Shown here piece by piece: positions 11,181 through 22,106 of a stretch of DNA of 64,000 nucleotides (positions within the stretch are counted from its first letter, which is position 1; each line of letters begins with the position of its first letter). The translations under genes were made by a program, and so were the position numbers. The notes below the pieces were generated by a model that was given only the letters and a program-made list of their open reading frames with translations, ran no database searches and was not told where the DNA came from. Origin of the DNA: Riptortus pedestris (lineage: Eukaryota > Arthropoda > Insecta > Hemiptera > Alydidae); the NCBI GenBank assembly GCA_019009955.1, contig CM032229.1:150955501-151019500 (forward strand), written 5' to 3'.

Positions 11181-11976
11181 TTAGCAGATTTCCCTTAAGG
11201 AAAATCTGCTATTGAGGTCGTACTCATGACACGATTTTTGAAAAAAATACCTCAAATGTCCATCGATCCAAACCAGGAGAAGACGAAAATGAGGTCCGTT
11301 CAAAATTATATATATAGATATAGGTATGTAATTTTGACAATTCGAAATATCTCCGTTACTATCAGTCGGATCGAACAATTATATAGAACCAATCTTGTTG
11401 CAAATTAAATGTTCTATAAATATTCGTCTATACACATTTTCTGTATCATGGTTATTAACCGATATATTTGGATTTTTTAGCTTTCAGCCTTGAGCAAACC
11501 CCCACTTCTATGTTAAACTAACAATACTCGGTTATGTAATTAACCACATTATTCGAACCTTAATACCAAATATTGTTTTCTAGAGACCTTTATTGTACGA
11601 CATACATGCAAATATGTTCTGGTGACCCCACCCCGTTTTAAGTTTTTGGACTACTTATATATGATTGATTGAGATAAAAATGATTTTGATTCACTATAAA
11701 TTACAGTACTTGATATAGTAAATAGTTTTCAATCAAATTAATATGTTATATTATTATTTATTTCAGTAATTGTTTTTCTTTCCGGTAAGACTCGGGTTGG
11801 CAGACCTGTTTGTTTACATTTCAGACGGTTCCGGTCAGGAGGTTTCTTATTAGCGTTTGTATATATTCACTTAATATTCAAGGTGGTTTTGTGTTCCCAG
11901 TATGTAGATTTATCTTTATTAAACTTCACGAGGGAAATCTGCTTAGTTTACGCAGCCCCTACGTGACGGACTTTTT
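11181..11976 (+). mobile_element. HINE-like element, full length, long variant, very short core
   Basis: The 5' end is TTAGCAGATTTCCCTTAAGG and the 3' end is GGGAAATCTGCTTAGTTTAC, a hairpin with one change (ACGCAG/CTACGT), and GACGGACTTTTT. The TA core is only about 20 bp. Between core and 3' end it carries the long-variant block also seen at 6030-6420, and in reverse at 29600-29900 and 59400-59750. That makes it a good reference copy for the long subfamily (796 bp). Confidence 0.9.
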
Positions 11977-13521
11977 ATCATTTTTCTCTTGGCTAGGTAG
12001 CAAAGTAAATGACTTTTCAATTGACAATAATGGACCATTTGACGATATACACTTTACTCTGAGTAGGAGTGGTAGTTTACTTAGTACAGAAAACTAAACT
12101 ACATTCATATTAATCTACCTCACTTTCATCTGGTAGGTAGGATGTGAGGGCGTACGGACATTTTGACGGAAGCTACACAATGAATTAAGCAATCAGAAAA
12201 CTACCGAGAGACCCTTCAATGTGACCCGAAAAACGCATCACATAAGACATCTAATAAACTAATTTAACACTAGCTCTTCACACAATAGAGATGAATGGGG
12301 GCTCCAAATATAATTTATTGGCTCTAATAGTGACCACTACATACATAAGTGCATCAATAGACAGAGATTTAAAAGACGATGCCCAGATAACAAAGCAGTG
12401 CATGCTCTATGCTTGAGTTAGTTAAATAGTAATATATCTACAATGAGGGCCGGTATTGTAACTGACTTATCAAGGTTTATATTCCCGGATGGCCCTTAGA
12501 GAAAATGGCATTAGGAGGGGTGGTTATTTACAGAAGATTGAAAACTAAGAAAAAAGCAATATCTCAATTCAAGGGAGACAAAAAAAAAGTCAAAGCAACA
12601 AATGGGGAAAATAAATTTTCCAAAATAATATTGTTTATGTATTGTCCACCTCGTAATAACAGAGACGTTTCGATTTTGATTTTGTTTCTCTAAACTCCCT
12701 CTCTCTTGTCTGATGAAAAAAAAAATAAGCCTTATTTTATTTAAGCTTGGGATAAGAAGCTTAAATGATATAATTGCTTATTGCTGATGGGGGACAACTA
12801 AGGTTTACTGAGGGTTGAAAAATAAAAAAAATTGAAATATCTCGCTAGAGCGGTACCAAATATATTGTTTATATGTATACATTTATGTATTTAAACGGCC
12901 CTCATTTTCGTCATTGTCTAAATTGACATCCTTAAAGGAATAAGGTTAACACACATTAAAGGTAGTCATGTTGGCAACGTGACGTGCCAATAGTTGTGTG
13001 GCATGCCTAAGGCTTCTTCATGGGCAGTTGAGCCAATGATTTTCAGAGATCGCATATCAATCGACTGAGAAAACAAGACAGGGCTTAAGGAGAATACAAA
13101 AGACTTCAGTAGTAAACTGAGTACAGAAGCCTATGCGAGTCTGAAACCTGGAAGGGTCAGTCAATACACGTTCAGATTTCTTGTTTCATAACAAACGTGT
13201 TTTCTGTAAGACATTAGCAAACTTATCTGAATTCCCACAAGAATCACTGTATACAGAAATATATACATACTTGACTGGGAAGTCATTATTTGAAGATATC
13301 AATCTCACAGACACAGAGTACTTCAGTGGATGTAGTAAGAAGACAACAGAAACATCCGAAAGAGCATCCAATGCACTCTAAGGCATAGCTATTAAATCTT
13401 GATAATATATAATGAAATTAACCTCCTAATGAAGATGTTCCTAAGATGAATCAATTATTTAGACAGAAAATGTCGCAAGACCATTCTTATTAGAATACAT
13501 TTACTATGTTTGCTCAGTGCA
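11977..13521. other. no gene; degenerate HINE pieces
   Basis: No exon is supported. Degenerate reversed HINE words occur at about 12055-12100 (GAGTAGGAGTGGTAGTTTAC) and 12760-12945 (GTTTACTGAGGGTTG, CCCTCATTTTCGTCATTGTC). The ORFs at 12505 and 13181 have no recognisable features. Confidence 0.45.
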
Positions 13522-14018
13522 TTTTAGCAGATTTCTCTTAAGGGAAATCAGCTATTGAGGTCTTACACATAACGCGAATAAATTTCTTCAAATGTCCATC
13601 GATCCTACCCAGGAGATGACGAAAATGAGGTCCGTTCAAATTTATATATATCAGTGGAGGGGCGGGGAGGGTTTAGAGGGGAGGATTATCGAAAATTCAA
13701 AATATCTCCGTTACTATACGTCGTTTCGAAAAAATGTATAGAATCAATCTCATTGCAAATGAAATTCACTAAAAAAAAATTGGTATATACATTTATTCTC
13801 TATCTTGAATATTAATGAAGATATTTCTATTTTTATTAAGTGTGTGCAGATAACGGACTAGGTGAGATCGGCTAACTTTGATTCTAGTCGTGAGTTTCAG
13901 CGAAAAGCAAGTTCCGCTGTTTCCGTCACTGTTCGGCTCTCGTGAAATTTCTCTATTGTAAAACGTCACGTAGGAAATCTGCTTTAGTTTACCCAGCCCC
14001 TGCGTGACGGACTTTTTT
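13522..14018 (+). mobile_element. HINE-like element, short form
   Basis: The 5' end is TTTTAGCAGATTTCTCTTAA. Almost no TA core remains (TATATATATC only), and the 3' end is CCCAGCCCCTGCGTGACGG then ACTTTTTT. Interior words match the short variant (CGTGAAATTTCTCTATTGTA). At 497 bp it is nearly a minimal full-length short-variant copy. Confidence 0.85.
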
Positions 14019-14815
14019 CTTTTTTATTATTCAGTATTATTACTTGAAATGAGTTTTGATCGACTAAATACTAAAGACTGTGTATGGCACGGTTTTCCTA
14101 ACGGAGAATCATGGAATTGATGTAGAGATGTGGTTGCCTTTTAATGACATCTGTGTCATACCAGTGGCGGGACTCTATTTCGACTTGCACAATCTCTTTG
14201 TAAACGTGTCAAGAGCATGTCTATTGTACATCCGTGAATGGGGAATCTGCAAAGTTCGCGTAAATAATCGAAGAGAACAATAATCATAAAATATCTGGGG
14301 AGGAAATCCATTTAAACTACTCTAGAACAATTAAATCACAAAGGCTGTTTGAACACTATGCCATGTGGGAGAGCGAGAGAAATCACAAGGTAGAAGCTTC
14401 AATGAAAGCTGTATACACACATTCAGAAAGTCTCCCGCCTGACCTTGACTTCGTTCTCTGTTATCAGTACCTTACTGCTGACACCGTTATCAACTCTTTC
14501 CGCTCTCAACATAAGTTGGGTGAATTTCGATCGCTTTCGGTATCAATACGCAAACTACATTGACTGCTGTTGTCAGGCCAAGATAAAATCTTTCCCCCGC
14601 TGTGATAACTTAAAATCTAAATCCTCCTTTTCTTTTCATCTCCGGTTATTTAAAAAGTTCTGTCAGTTTAGTCATTATCTTAGTTATCTAGAAGTATAGG
14701 ACAAACATTAGTGAAAACATGAAAAAAGCAATGAGAACTTAATAACCAAAATACCTTTAATAAAAGGATTAATTCTTATAATTTGTATGTTGCTGGATGT
14801 GGGAGTGCAGATCTG
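14019..14815. other. no gene seen
   Basis: Two overlapping ORFs at 14363-14699 are slightly GC-richer than their surroundings, but they resemble no family I know and have no splice or start context. I leave them uncalled. Confidence 0.35.
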
Positions 14816-14925
14816 GGAAACAGGTCTCAATAACACGAAGTCTTCCCACCAATTTATTTATTCATGCACAAGGCCTTTCGGCACTAACGTGCCATCATCA
14901 GGTGCTTCTGCTGTATAATTGACGT
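14816..14925 (-). ncRNA. hammerhead-like core in a Penelope-type terminal repeat
   Basis: Reading the minus strand, CTGATGA (14895-14901) is followed by T, then the 5-bp stem GGCAC-GTTA-GTGCC, then GAAA (14876-14879). CUGANGA...stem II...GAAA is the conserved hammerhead ribozyme core, and such motifs are known from the terminal repeats of Penelope-like elements. The extra T would be bulged, and I cannot draw a convincing stem III or the cleavage site. I therefore call it hammerhead-like, not active. The surrounding 110 bp has the look of a Penelope-type end, with no RT beside it. Confidence 0.45.
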
Positions 14926-15026
14926 TAACGCCACGGCTTTGGGTCCACTACCGATATAAAACCACCGATACCAATTAATTCTTAATTTAACATTGTACGT
15001 CAATACATTAGTATTCCAAAAGGCTA

Positions 15027-15075
15027 TTTTTAGCAGATTTCCCTTAAGGGAAATCAGCTATTGAGGTCGTACTCA
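15027..15075 (+). mobile_element. HINE-like left-end fragment
   Basis: TTTTAGCAGATTTCCCTTAA through AGGTCGTACTCATG, after which similarity stops. It is an isolated 5' terminus. Confidence 0.75.
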
Positions 15076-15415
15076 TGTTTTAATCCTACTATTTCTCCTT
15101 TTTAATGTTCTGGCTGAAGCCGTTTCAGTGTGGCTAGGCTGGAGATGTGTACATCTCTTTAAAGACACCTTGACAAGTTAAGGGTTTAGTTGTAGTTTGG
15201 ATATTCATGCTGATTAATGACTACCATAAGACAGTTTCGGACATATGCGGGCAACCACATGCCCGCGGTAAGATTTGATCCAGACATTTTGAAAAACCCA
15301 ATTAAACAAAAATATTACACTACTTACTCCAAATGAGGCAGATGGTGAGAGATTTGTACGTTTGGCAATACTTATAAGTCGAACAGTTCTTTTGAATGAT
15401 GGAAGTTAATAAATC

Positions 15416-15570
15416 AAAACATCGTACGAGGCTGACTGACGATAATTTGGAAAATTCTTTTTGTCTTTGTATCAGTGGAATATATCCGAACATCGATGGA
15501 TTAGTTTCCTAAATTCAAGCTCAAGTGTCTCATTGATTTCGGTGTCGCTATTTGACTTTCGTTGATTGTA
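15416..15570 (+). pseudogene. possible hAT-like transposase C-terminal relic
   Basis: A frame with stops reads RLTDDNLENSFCLC, then IYPNIDGLVS and QAQVSH. That resembles the end of hAT-derived proteins (the LTDEHL...P.ID.LV.....Q.S pattern of GTF2IRD2/ZMYM6-like genes). There are at least two in-frame stops, and nothing recognisable lies upstream or downstream. The assignment rests on a short motif and could be chance. Confidence 0.35.
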
Positions 15571-16491
15571 ATAGTTCCAAATTTTACGATTTAATTTTTA
15601 TGTTGTACCTATTTTTTCATTACATTTTTTTTATTTTAATAAATTGCATTATAATTGCATTGTCGTATAACTTCATGTCTTTTATCTATCGTTAAAAACT
15701 ATGAACACTACTTTAAAATGTACTATTTTTAAAAGCGGCCCAAGAAAGTATTTGCACACTAAAGTGCCTGGATTAGTACATAGTGAATTTAGATTTAAGG
15801 TTTACTGATTTTAGACTTCTCTGAGTCCTTTCCACTCTTCCTGCTAGTTATCAATCAAGTTTCATATTTGTATAATACCATAAAGACAGCGGCGGAATAC
15901 CACTTCTTATCCTTCCACTTCCACACAAACCAGGACTTCCTGTTCGCGAGTACGGCGACCAGGGGTATCGAGTACGTAGAACAAAAACACTCCAGCATTG
16001 TGGGACGGTCTGACCTATTGTCTTGCGAAGTATAATATACTCATAGAATGTGAAAAAAACGATGTACACTGGACTCCTTGTCGTTCAGTTTGCATAACCT
16101 GCACTGCAAGTTGATGAAATCAGATACTGGATTACAGTACAAGCCTCAGTCCAGTAGTCCTTCAACTCTCAAAGGCCGAATGTGAGGCATACCTATTCAT
16201 AAAAAGCAAAAGAACGCGAGTGTAACGAAACCAGCTGTGCGTCATGTTTTTGAAGGAGGACCGCATCATTAATAACAACAAACTTATCAACGGGCTAAAA
16301 AGCCCATTGGGATAAGAACAATCAAGTAAAAGTTTTAACTATTTAACAAATTTCTGCAATTTTTAGTCTGATGCCATTATTACCCATGAGCTATTTAAGA
16401 ACGTAATAATAGTTTGTGGAAATCTTATGCCAACCTTTATTACCAAATATTATTTTCAACGAACCTTTACTACGTTGTTATTTATTTACTT
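15571..16491. other. no gene seen
   Basis: The 72-residue minus-strand ORF at 15851-16069 sits in a patch of raised GC content (15890-15985) but matches no known domain. A short inverted repeat (CTTATC...GGGCT/AGCCC...GATAAG) lies at about 16285-16318. Confidence 0.35.
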
Positions 16492-16722
16492 GGGGCTCAG
16501 GTTAGCCATGTGAGTTAAAGCGTTGACCTTAGTCTCACATAGTAAACCGAGAGTGACGTGTTCGATTCTCGCCTGGGCAAAGGAAATTATTTAGTGACGA
16601 AATTCATTAAATAACACCCTAAGTCTCACCCTGGCTAGAATAGGGTGGCAACCTGTAGATAACCCGTCCCAATTAGCCTTAGTTGCAAAAAGTGAACGTT
16701 AATAAATAATAATAATAATAAA
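16492..16722 (+). mobile_element. tRNA-headed SINE
   Basis: The head has an A-box-like segment (TAGCCATGTGAGTTAAAGC) and a B-box-like GTTCGATTCTCGC. The body has CTGGCTAGAATAGGG and ACCTGTAGATAACCCGTCCC, and the tail is (AAT)n. The element would be transcribed by Pol III and mobilised by an unidentified LINE. Its tail abuts an inverted copy. Confidence 0.85.
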
Positions 16723-16920
16723 TATTTATTTACATCCACTTTATGGGTCTAAGACTTATCACGAAGGATTATTTTCAGATACCCTTTTCTAGTCAGGCTG
16801 GAACTAAGGTTTCTATTTAGTGAATTCGTCGCTAAATAAATTCCTATTACCCACGTGGGAATCGAGTCCACGAATTTTATTAATCCAGCCACTTAATTCA
16901 CATGGCTAACCCGAGTTCGG
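16723..16920 (-). mobile_element. tRNA-headed SINE, diverged, inverted
   Basis: In reverse, the sequence reads from a tRNA-like head at the right (GGGTTAGCCATGTGAATTAA) through the B-box region to the body with the GTCTAAGAC and CTAGTCAGGC words. It lies tail to tail with the copy at 16492-16722. It is more diverged, so the two insertions are probably of different age. Confidence 0.7.
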
Positions 16921-18719
16921 AGATACAATAATACATAGTTAATATATAATAATGGTGCATTTGCTTCTTGCCCAAATCGATTACGGTGTGATATTCGACT
17001 GCTCTACTACCTCCATTGATTCTATGATAGTAGTCGCAATATTCTTTCATTAAGGAGACACATTCTCACAGCCCCTCATAATCAATTGTGTAGCACACTA
17101 AAAGATGTCAACTCCACGGCTTGTTCCTCCCAAATACAGATCCCCAAGAGAAAGGAAACTAAATCACTGTAAGACAGTGGAGAGGGAATGCTGGCTGATG
17201 TAATTCTACAGGTGGTTGCTTGAGACCGCTAGGCTCCAACAGGTGGCACTCGGCCAAAACCTTACATGACTCCTGATGATCTCTTCATGATTTTTTTTTA
17301 ACGTCGTGTTGATATGTACTTTTTCAGTATGTTTTAGATGAGTTGTAATAGAATAAAGATTCTAAAAGGAAATATATTCTTTAAATTTGTTGAGAATTTA
17401 CTTTTACCCTTTATGGATTGAAATACGAATAATAAATGTACAGGACAAAACCGAAAGAAATCTCTTCCCAGCTAGATATGACTTGTGCATATACTCCCGA
17501 TCTTAATGATAAGGTGATATTCCTTTTTTCCTATTATTAACGATATCCTTGAAGCTGAAAAAGAAATTGGCTTCAAAAGATTAAAGGATTATTGTCGATA
17601 TACAAATGACACCAATTTACTCACATTTAAGTAATGCAACTAATTTTGTTTTACGAACATCTGGAAAAAATAAAATAAAATATAGTCAAAAGGTAGCAAG
17701 CCACTACCCCTAAGAAACCCAATGATCAAGTGTGAGATATCGCTAACACAATTCAGAAAGAAAATGACATGTTTTTAGGAATCCCATTTCTTTTTAATTA
17801 TAAGTTGCCAGAGCTATTTATTTTGTAAATATATTTTCTCCTTAGAAAAAGCTTGTTAGGTTGTAGAGAGAAACATGGATTTGAGAAGATTCTCCTCACA
17901 GAGGGCATAAAAGAGAAAAAAGAAATTAAAAAGTACCTGAACTGGCGTGAGCCCCATTGGGGTTTATCTCTTAAATCTAAGTAACCTAGTGTAGTGAGTA
18001 GCACCATTTTCGTGGTGACAGAAACCAGTAGACCTTGAAGAACATATTATTAACTACAGTAAGAAGTAACTCTTTAAATTTCTTTTATAATACTTAATAA
18101 GGTCATTGTTAACTTAATTAATGTACACATAATATTTTATATTAAATGTAAAGATAAATATTTAAATAAAGCTATAGCGAGGGGTTAAAATCTACAAAAC
18201 AAAATCTAAAATCATATAATTATGTGGTAATTAGGTGCGAAACTAAAATTACAAATGAGATTTTAATGAATTATTGAGCGCCAAGAAGAAATTAGATAAC
18301 TCTCAAAGATGGACACAATATTTCATACATAAAGAACCAAACGTTCCTTATCTTACCAGAAATAAAATTAAATACGCTTTCTATCTGTAAATCTTTATCT
18401 AAGGTCACTAGACATTTTTTGTAAAATATCGAATGCAACATTAAAATGCAATTGACCAACCAATTGGTAATTATATTAATTAAATTCTTAAACAGAAAGG
18501 TTCCCAACAGTCTGCCCAAAAGCTCGTTGAATGGTACACCACGTGGAGAGGAGGTAGGCTCAGCGAGAAGTGGCAGGACGACCTGAAGTAGCAACTATAG
18601 GTGGATCCTCAACAAAGCAGGATTCTAACTGATGGTAGTACTATATGGTCTGATAGCACTCTAGAGTCGGGTAATAAGTGTTGAGTAAAGTTAAAAAGAA
18701 TAGATGTTGATACATTTCA
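16921..18719. other. no gene seen
   Basis: I find no exon or matched repeat. The minus-strand ORFs at 17798-18007 and 18292-18594 have GC-richer starts but no recognisable domain. Confidence 0.35.
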
Positions 18720-18782
18720 TTAGTCTGGGTATTGTTATAACTCAGTTTAATATGAACTGAGTTATAACAATACCCAGACTAA
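18720..18782. repeat. perfect 28-bp inverted repeat with 7-nt loop
   Basis: 18720-18747 is the exact reverse complement of 18755-18782 (begins TTAGTCTGGGTATTG); the loop is TAATATG. There is no terminator context, no flanking duplication and no matching copy elsewhere in the window. Confidence 0.95.
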
Positions 18783-20076
18783 CAGGATCAGGTTATCTTC
18801 AGTGAAGTTGCGCCCGTCACAGAAGGAATTCCTAGGTTCCAGAATTTAACCTAAGAGTATTAATACCAACAACTATCATAGGTGCTTTACCTAATATTCC
18901 TAACATGTATCTTTACGCATGGAGATGACACTGGAGTGGTCTGGCTGAGTGGATAGGCTTCGGATCAGAATGGTTTACAATTATTATTTATGATTAGCAT
19001 ACAAATCTTATATTAATATGTGATGAGCGGTGTTTCACAGCAGTCGAGCAGATGGTTAGGAACTCTCATTAAAGGGGATTGCTTGACCTGAGTTGAATAA
19101 AGTATTGTCTTGAGGATTTAAAAACTAAAGCGAGAGAAATGATTTAGTAGTGCATCACGATGCTGGTATCTTAGGTATTTTCAAGACAATAATATATTAG
19201 CATATCTTGGTACTTTTCTCAGGTCGTCTGGTTGTACTCTAGCACAAAGGGCAAGTACTTAACGCTAGCCCTTCGGTCTCAAAGAGTATAGGGGAAAGGC
19301 TCAAAGCTCCTATTGTAGACTGTTGAGCAGCCCCCCCCCCCCAATCTCTGAAGAGAAGTTATTTGTGAAAACCTCTTGACTTGAAACCAAGAGGATCACT
19401 CTATTGTTCTATACTACAATATAAAGAAGAACAAGGAACGAATTGCCTATAGGCTTCCTCTTCTATTAATAGACTGATACAAATTTCAAAGTATAAATTA
19501 GACACTATTTCGCATTGTTCAATCATTACTATTCAACCACGTGATAAACGATTAACTCAATTTAACAAGGATAATTGGGAGATATATGAAAGTACTTTAT
19601 AGATTGACGAATCTATAGTGTTAATATATAGCTTTATGGAGGTTAGGAAGTAGTCTTCAAATTCTTGGTCAATAACGAGTAATGTGTTCCCAGATTTGTA
19701 GTTTAATTCGACTGGGCACTCCCTAAATAAAGCACTCACGCCTTGCTTAAACTAGTTAGATCAATTGCATACAACTCGTCGAGATTGAAGCTAAACTCCA
19801 ACAGCTATGGTCTCATTAAATTTCCTGGTGGAACTTCCTGAATAGATTGTGCCGGATTGTAAGTGTGCAACTCATAACGAGGGTCATAAAAGCGTATTTC
19901 GCAGGGCTCAGTGTTCTCTAAAGCATTAAGCTAATGTATGACAACTGTTAATAGAAACGAGGAACATGATATTTTATATTTCGGTAAAGCGGAAGTCGTA
20001 CTGGAATATCGGACATTTACACTTGAACAGCAGTAATGAGCAAGTGGGATCTGAGGAATTTTATTCTGTAAAGGAT
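18783..20076. other. no gene seen
   Basis: A C10 tract lies at about 19330. An A-box-like tRNA word (TGGCTGAGTGGATAGGC) lies at about 18943 without a B box. No coding exon is supported, although this interval may be transporter intron. Confidence 0.35.
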
Positions 20077-20121
20077 TTACCACTTGATGCTCCCATGAAG
20101 CACGGGAGCATCAAGTGGTAA
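20077..20121. repeat. perfect 18-bp inverted repeat with 9-nt loop
   Basis: TTACCACTTGATGCTCCC at 20077-20094 is the exact reverse complement of 20104-20121, with loop ATGAAGCAC. It resembles the palindromes at 18720 and 29884 in being mismatch-free and loop-bearing. Confidence 0.95.
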
Positions 20122-20346
20122 CTACAGATAAAGTACCTTCCTGTAGTTCGTCTGTAGACGAACAACTGTGGTTAACCCGTATTTTATGAATTTTACGTAA
20201 ACTCTGATTAAATAGTTTCTAACGTTTTCTGGCTAGTTTCTACTTAGGACTTCCAGTAGGTCTTACTCCGGAAAAGTTGCACCGGCGTTTAATCATATAT
20301 CTGAGAATTCCATTAAGTTAGAACTAAATAACAGACAATGACTTAC

Positions 20347-20575
20347 CAAGTTCTGCATAGCATAAAGCCCCAATGAGGGATAGGAAGCCGGAGAGTATCC
20401 ATATGATGAGACCGAAACCGACGGAGCCGGCGTTGCGGAGTACGCCTTTTGGCGAGACGAATATACCCGATCCGACGATGACACCAACAATAATGCCGAC
20501 CCCATCGACAAGTCCTAGCTCCTTCTTGAGACGGATCGAGGAGCCAGAGGAAGAGCTCTGAGCCGAGCTGCCCAT
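20347..20575 (-). CDS. SLC7-family amino acid transporter light chain, first coding exon
   Basis: The exon encodes about 76 residues from [13 protein letters not shown], a Ser-rich cytosolic N-terminus, into [39 protein letters not shown] and [20 protein letters not shown]. This is the TM1-TM2 region of heteromeric amino acid transporter light chains (LAT/y+LAT, SLC7A5-8 type). The GSGIF motif in the unwound part of TM1 contacts the substrate amino group. These proteins exchange neutral or cationic amino acids at the plasma membrane, usually with an SLC3 heavy chain. The exon ends ...GAACTTG|GTAAGT, a phase 1 donor at the + strand ACTTAC of 20341-20346. The ATG at 20573-20575 is the first in-frame start. 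Downstream exons, which would lie at lower coordinates, are not recognised in the window. Which insect paralogue this is cannot be decided from one exon. Confidence 0.9.
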
Positions 20576-20800
20576 GACGCCAGCTCACCACCGACTAACT
20601 CTTCGCTTCCTGTCTCACGAGACCATCCCCTCCCTCCTCCCCCCACCACTTCCAGCAGGGGTGTCTTCTACTCCCCTCTCTCTCGCTCTTTCTCACCCTC
20701 TATTCCAGCCAGTGTTACAATTAGTATACGCATTGTACGCATTACAAACGTTTTTCTTTTTCGACCCTTCTCGCTTGCTTCTTCATTATTTTGCGTACTA
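20576..20800 (-). promoter_or_regulatory. putative 5' UTR/promoter of the transporter gene
   Basis: The sequence upstream of the start codon is GC-richer than the surroundings. On the minus strand it carries a GAGCGAGAGAGAGGGG stretch (20675-20690), resembling GAGA-factor sites of insect promoters. No TATA box is evident. The role is inferred from position and composition only. Confidence 0.3.
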
Positions 20801-21002
20801 ATGAACTAGGTCACTTTGAAATTAAAAAGATATCCTCTTAGAATATTATTGCCCCTACAACATACAACTTAATGAATCATAAAAATTAGTCCACAGTTCA
20901 TCTTAGTTATTGTTCATTGGAATGTATTAGATTTATTGCACCTCACATCCCACAAAACACTGCAACCCAGATGCCTCAAAATTGTATTGGACAAAGGTTC
21001 CA

Positions 21003-21236
21003 GGGGGGCTTGAGTTGGCCGTGTGAGCTAAGGCATGGGTCTTAATATTGCGTAGTAGACCTAGAGTAGCGGGTTCGATTCCCGCCATGGGCATTAGAAA
21101 TGTATTCAGTGACGGACTCATTAAATAAACTCCTTAGACCCACCGTGGCTAGAAAAGGGTGGTAACCTGTAGATAACCCGTCCCGATTAGCCATGTAGCT
21201 TAAAGTGGACGTAACTAATAATAAACAAACAAACAA
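21003..21236 (+). mobile_element. tRNA-headed SINE
   Basis: Good A-box (TTGGCCGTGTGAGCTAAGGC) and B-box (GGGTTCGATTCCCGC) words are followed by the usual body and an (AAAC)n-like tail. It is the copy with the best-preserved B box. Short ORFs read across it are artefacts. Confidence 0.9.
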
Positions 21237-22106
21237 AAGTTTCCAGGTTATGATAAAAACGAAATTCATCAGCACACGCAGTAATAATCCGACTGTATGA
21301 ATGATCAATCTGGAAAGGATTTTTCGAAAAATCGTTAAGATATTGAATCTCGTTGGCTATCTTTCTTGGCTAAGACTTTCTATGTAGTAGCAAACTAGTG
21401 TCTTCAAGAGGTGTCTTCGTCTTCAATGAAGACAGGAGAAAGTAATGCAGACCTTCAACGGAACTGTAAAGAAAACGCTATGATTAAGGGTATGGGTGTT
21501 AAGCAAGACCACTATGTTTCCTTACAATGAAATAAACAAAGAAATATTAATAAACCAGAAACCAAAACCCGAAAATAGACTATTTTGTTGAGAGAAGAAC
21601 ACGCCTCTCACGTTTAGGATACTACCTGGTAGCTGACTATGGGTCAGGTCGATTCTTGGTTATGCCTAGGTACAGGATACAGGTATCTTATACATACCTT
21701 GGGTTCAGGTATCTACTTGTACTGAGCAAGAGCTAATAACCAAAATTCATTACGTTCTGGATGAGTTAGTTTTTGGAAGAGTTTGTAAACCATATTAACA
21801 ATTAGAGAAGCTAGTCAAAATTGGCTGAGGATTACATTAGATTTGCGGGTTAATTATGTTTTGTCTTCTTTCCTTCAAACAAATACATCAATGACACGAT
21901 CTCAGAAGGTCTGATTCCTGGAAATTCCATTCAGTAGATGTTTCATCGTATTCAGGTCTTTCCTTGCCCATGGAGTTCCTTAACATTGTTTCGATGGATA
22001 TGAATATGCTCATAATTCTTTCGTAGTTAATGTAAAGATTAAATATATCAGGATTGTTGTTGTATCAAGTACATTAACAAAAAAATATCTCATATGCATT
22101 TGTCGT
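21237..22106. other. no gene seen
   Basis: No exon or known repeat identified in this stretch. Confidence 0.35.

Noticed and set aside
14363..14699. two overlapping ORFs of 66 and 84 residues
   Set aside because: Somewhat protein-like composition, but no family resemblance, no splice signals in phase and no neighbouring gene parts.
15851..16069. 72-residue minus-strand ORF with Arg/Gly/Ser-rich sequence
   Set aside because: It is GC-richer than its flanks but shows no domain or exon borders I can defend.
18292..18594. 100-residue minus-strand ORF considered as a transporter downstream exon
   Set aside because: The sequence does not match the SLC7 region expected after TM2, and the frame is not bordered by a suitable phase 1 acceptor.
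18938..18975. tRNA-like A box (TGGCTGAGTGGATAGGC)
   Set aside because: There is no B box or acceptor stem within the expected distance, so it is neither a tRNA gene nor a clear SINE.
20933..21308. minus-strand ORFs with GGNRTRYSRSTTQY-like ends
   Set aside because: They are antisense readings of the tRNA-headed SINE.
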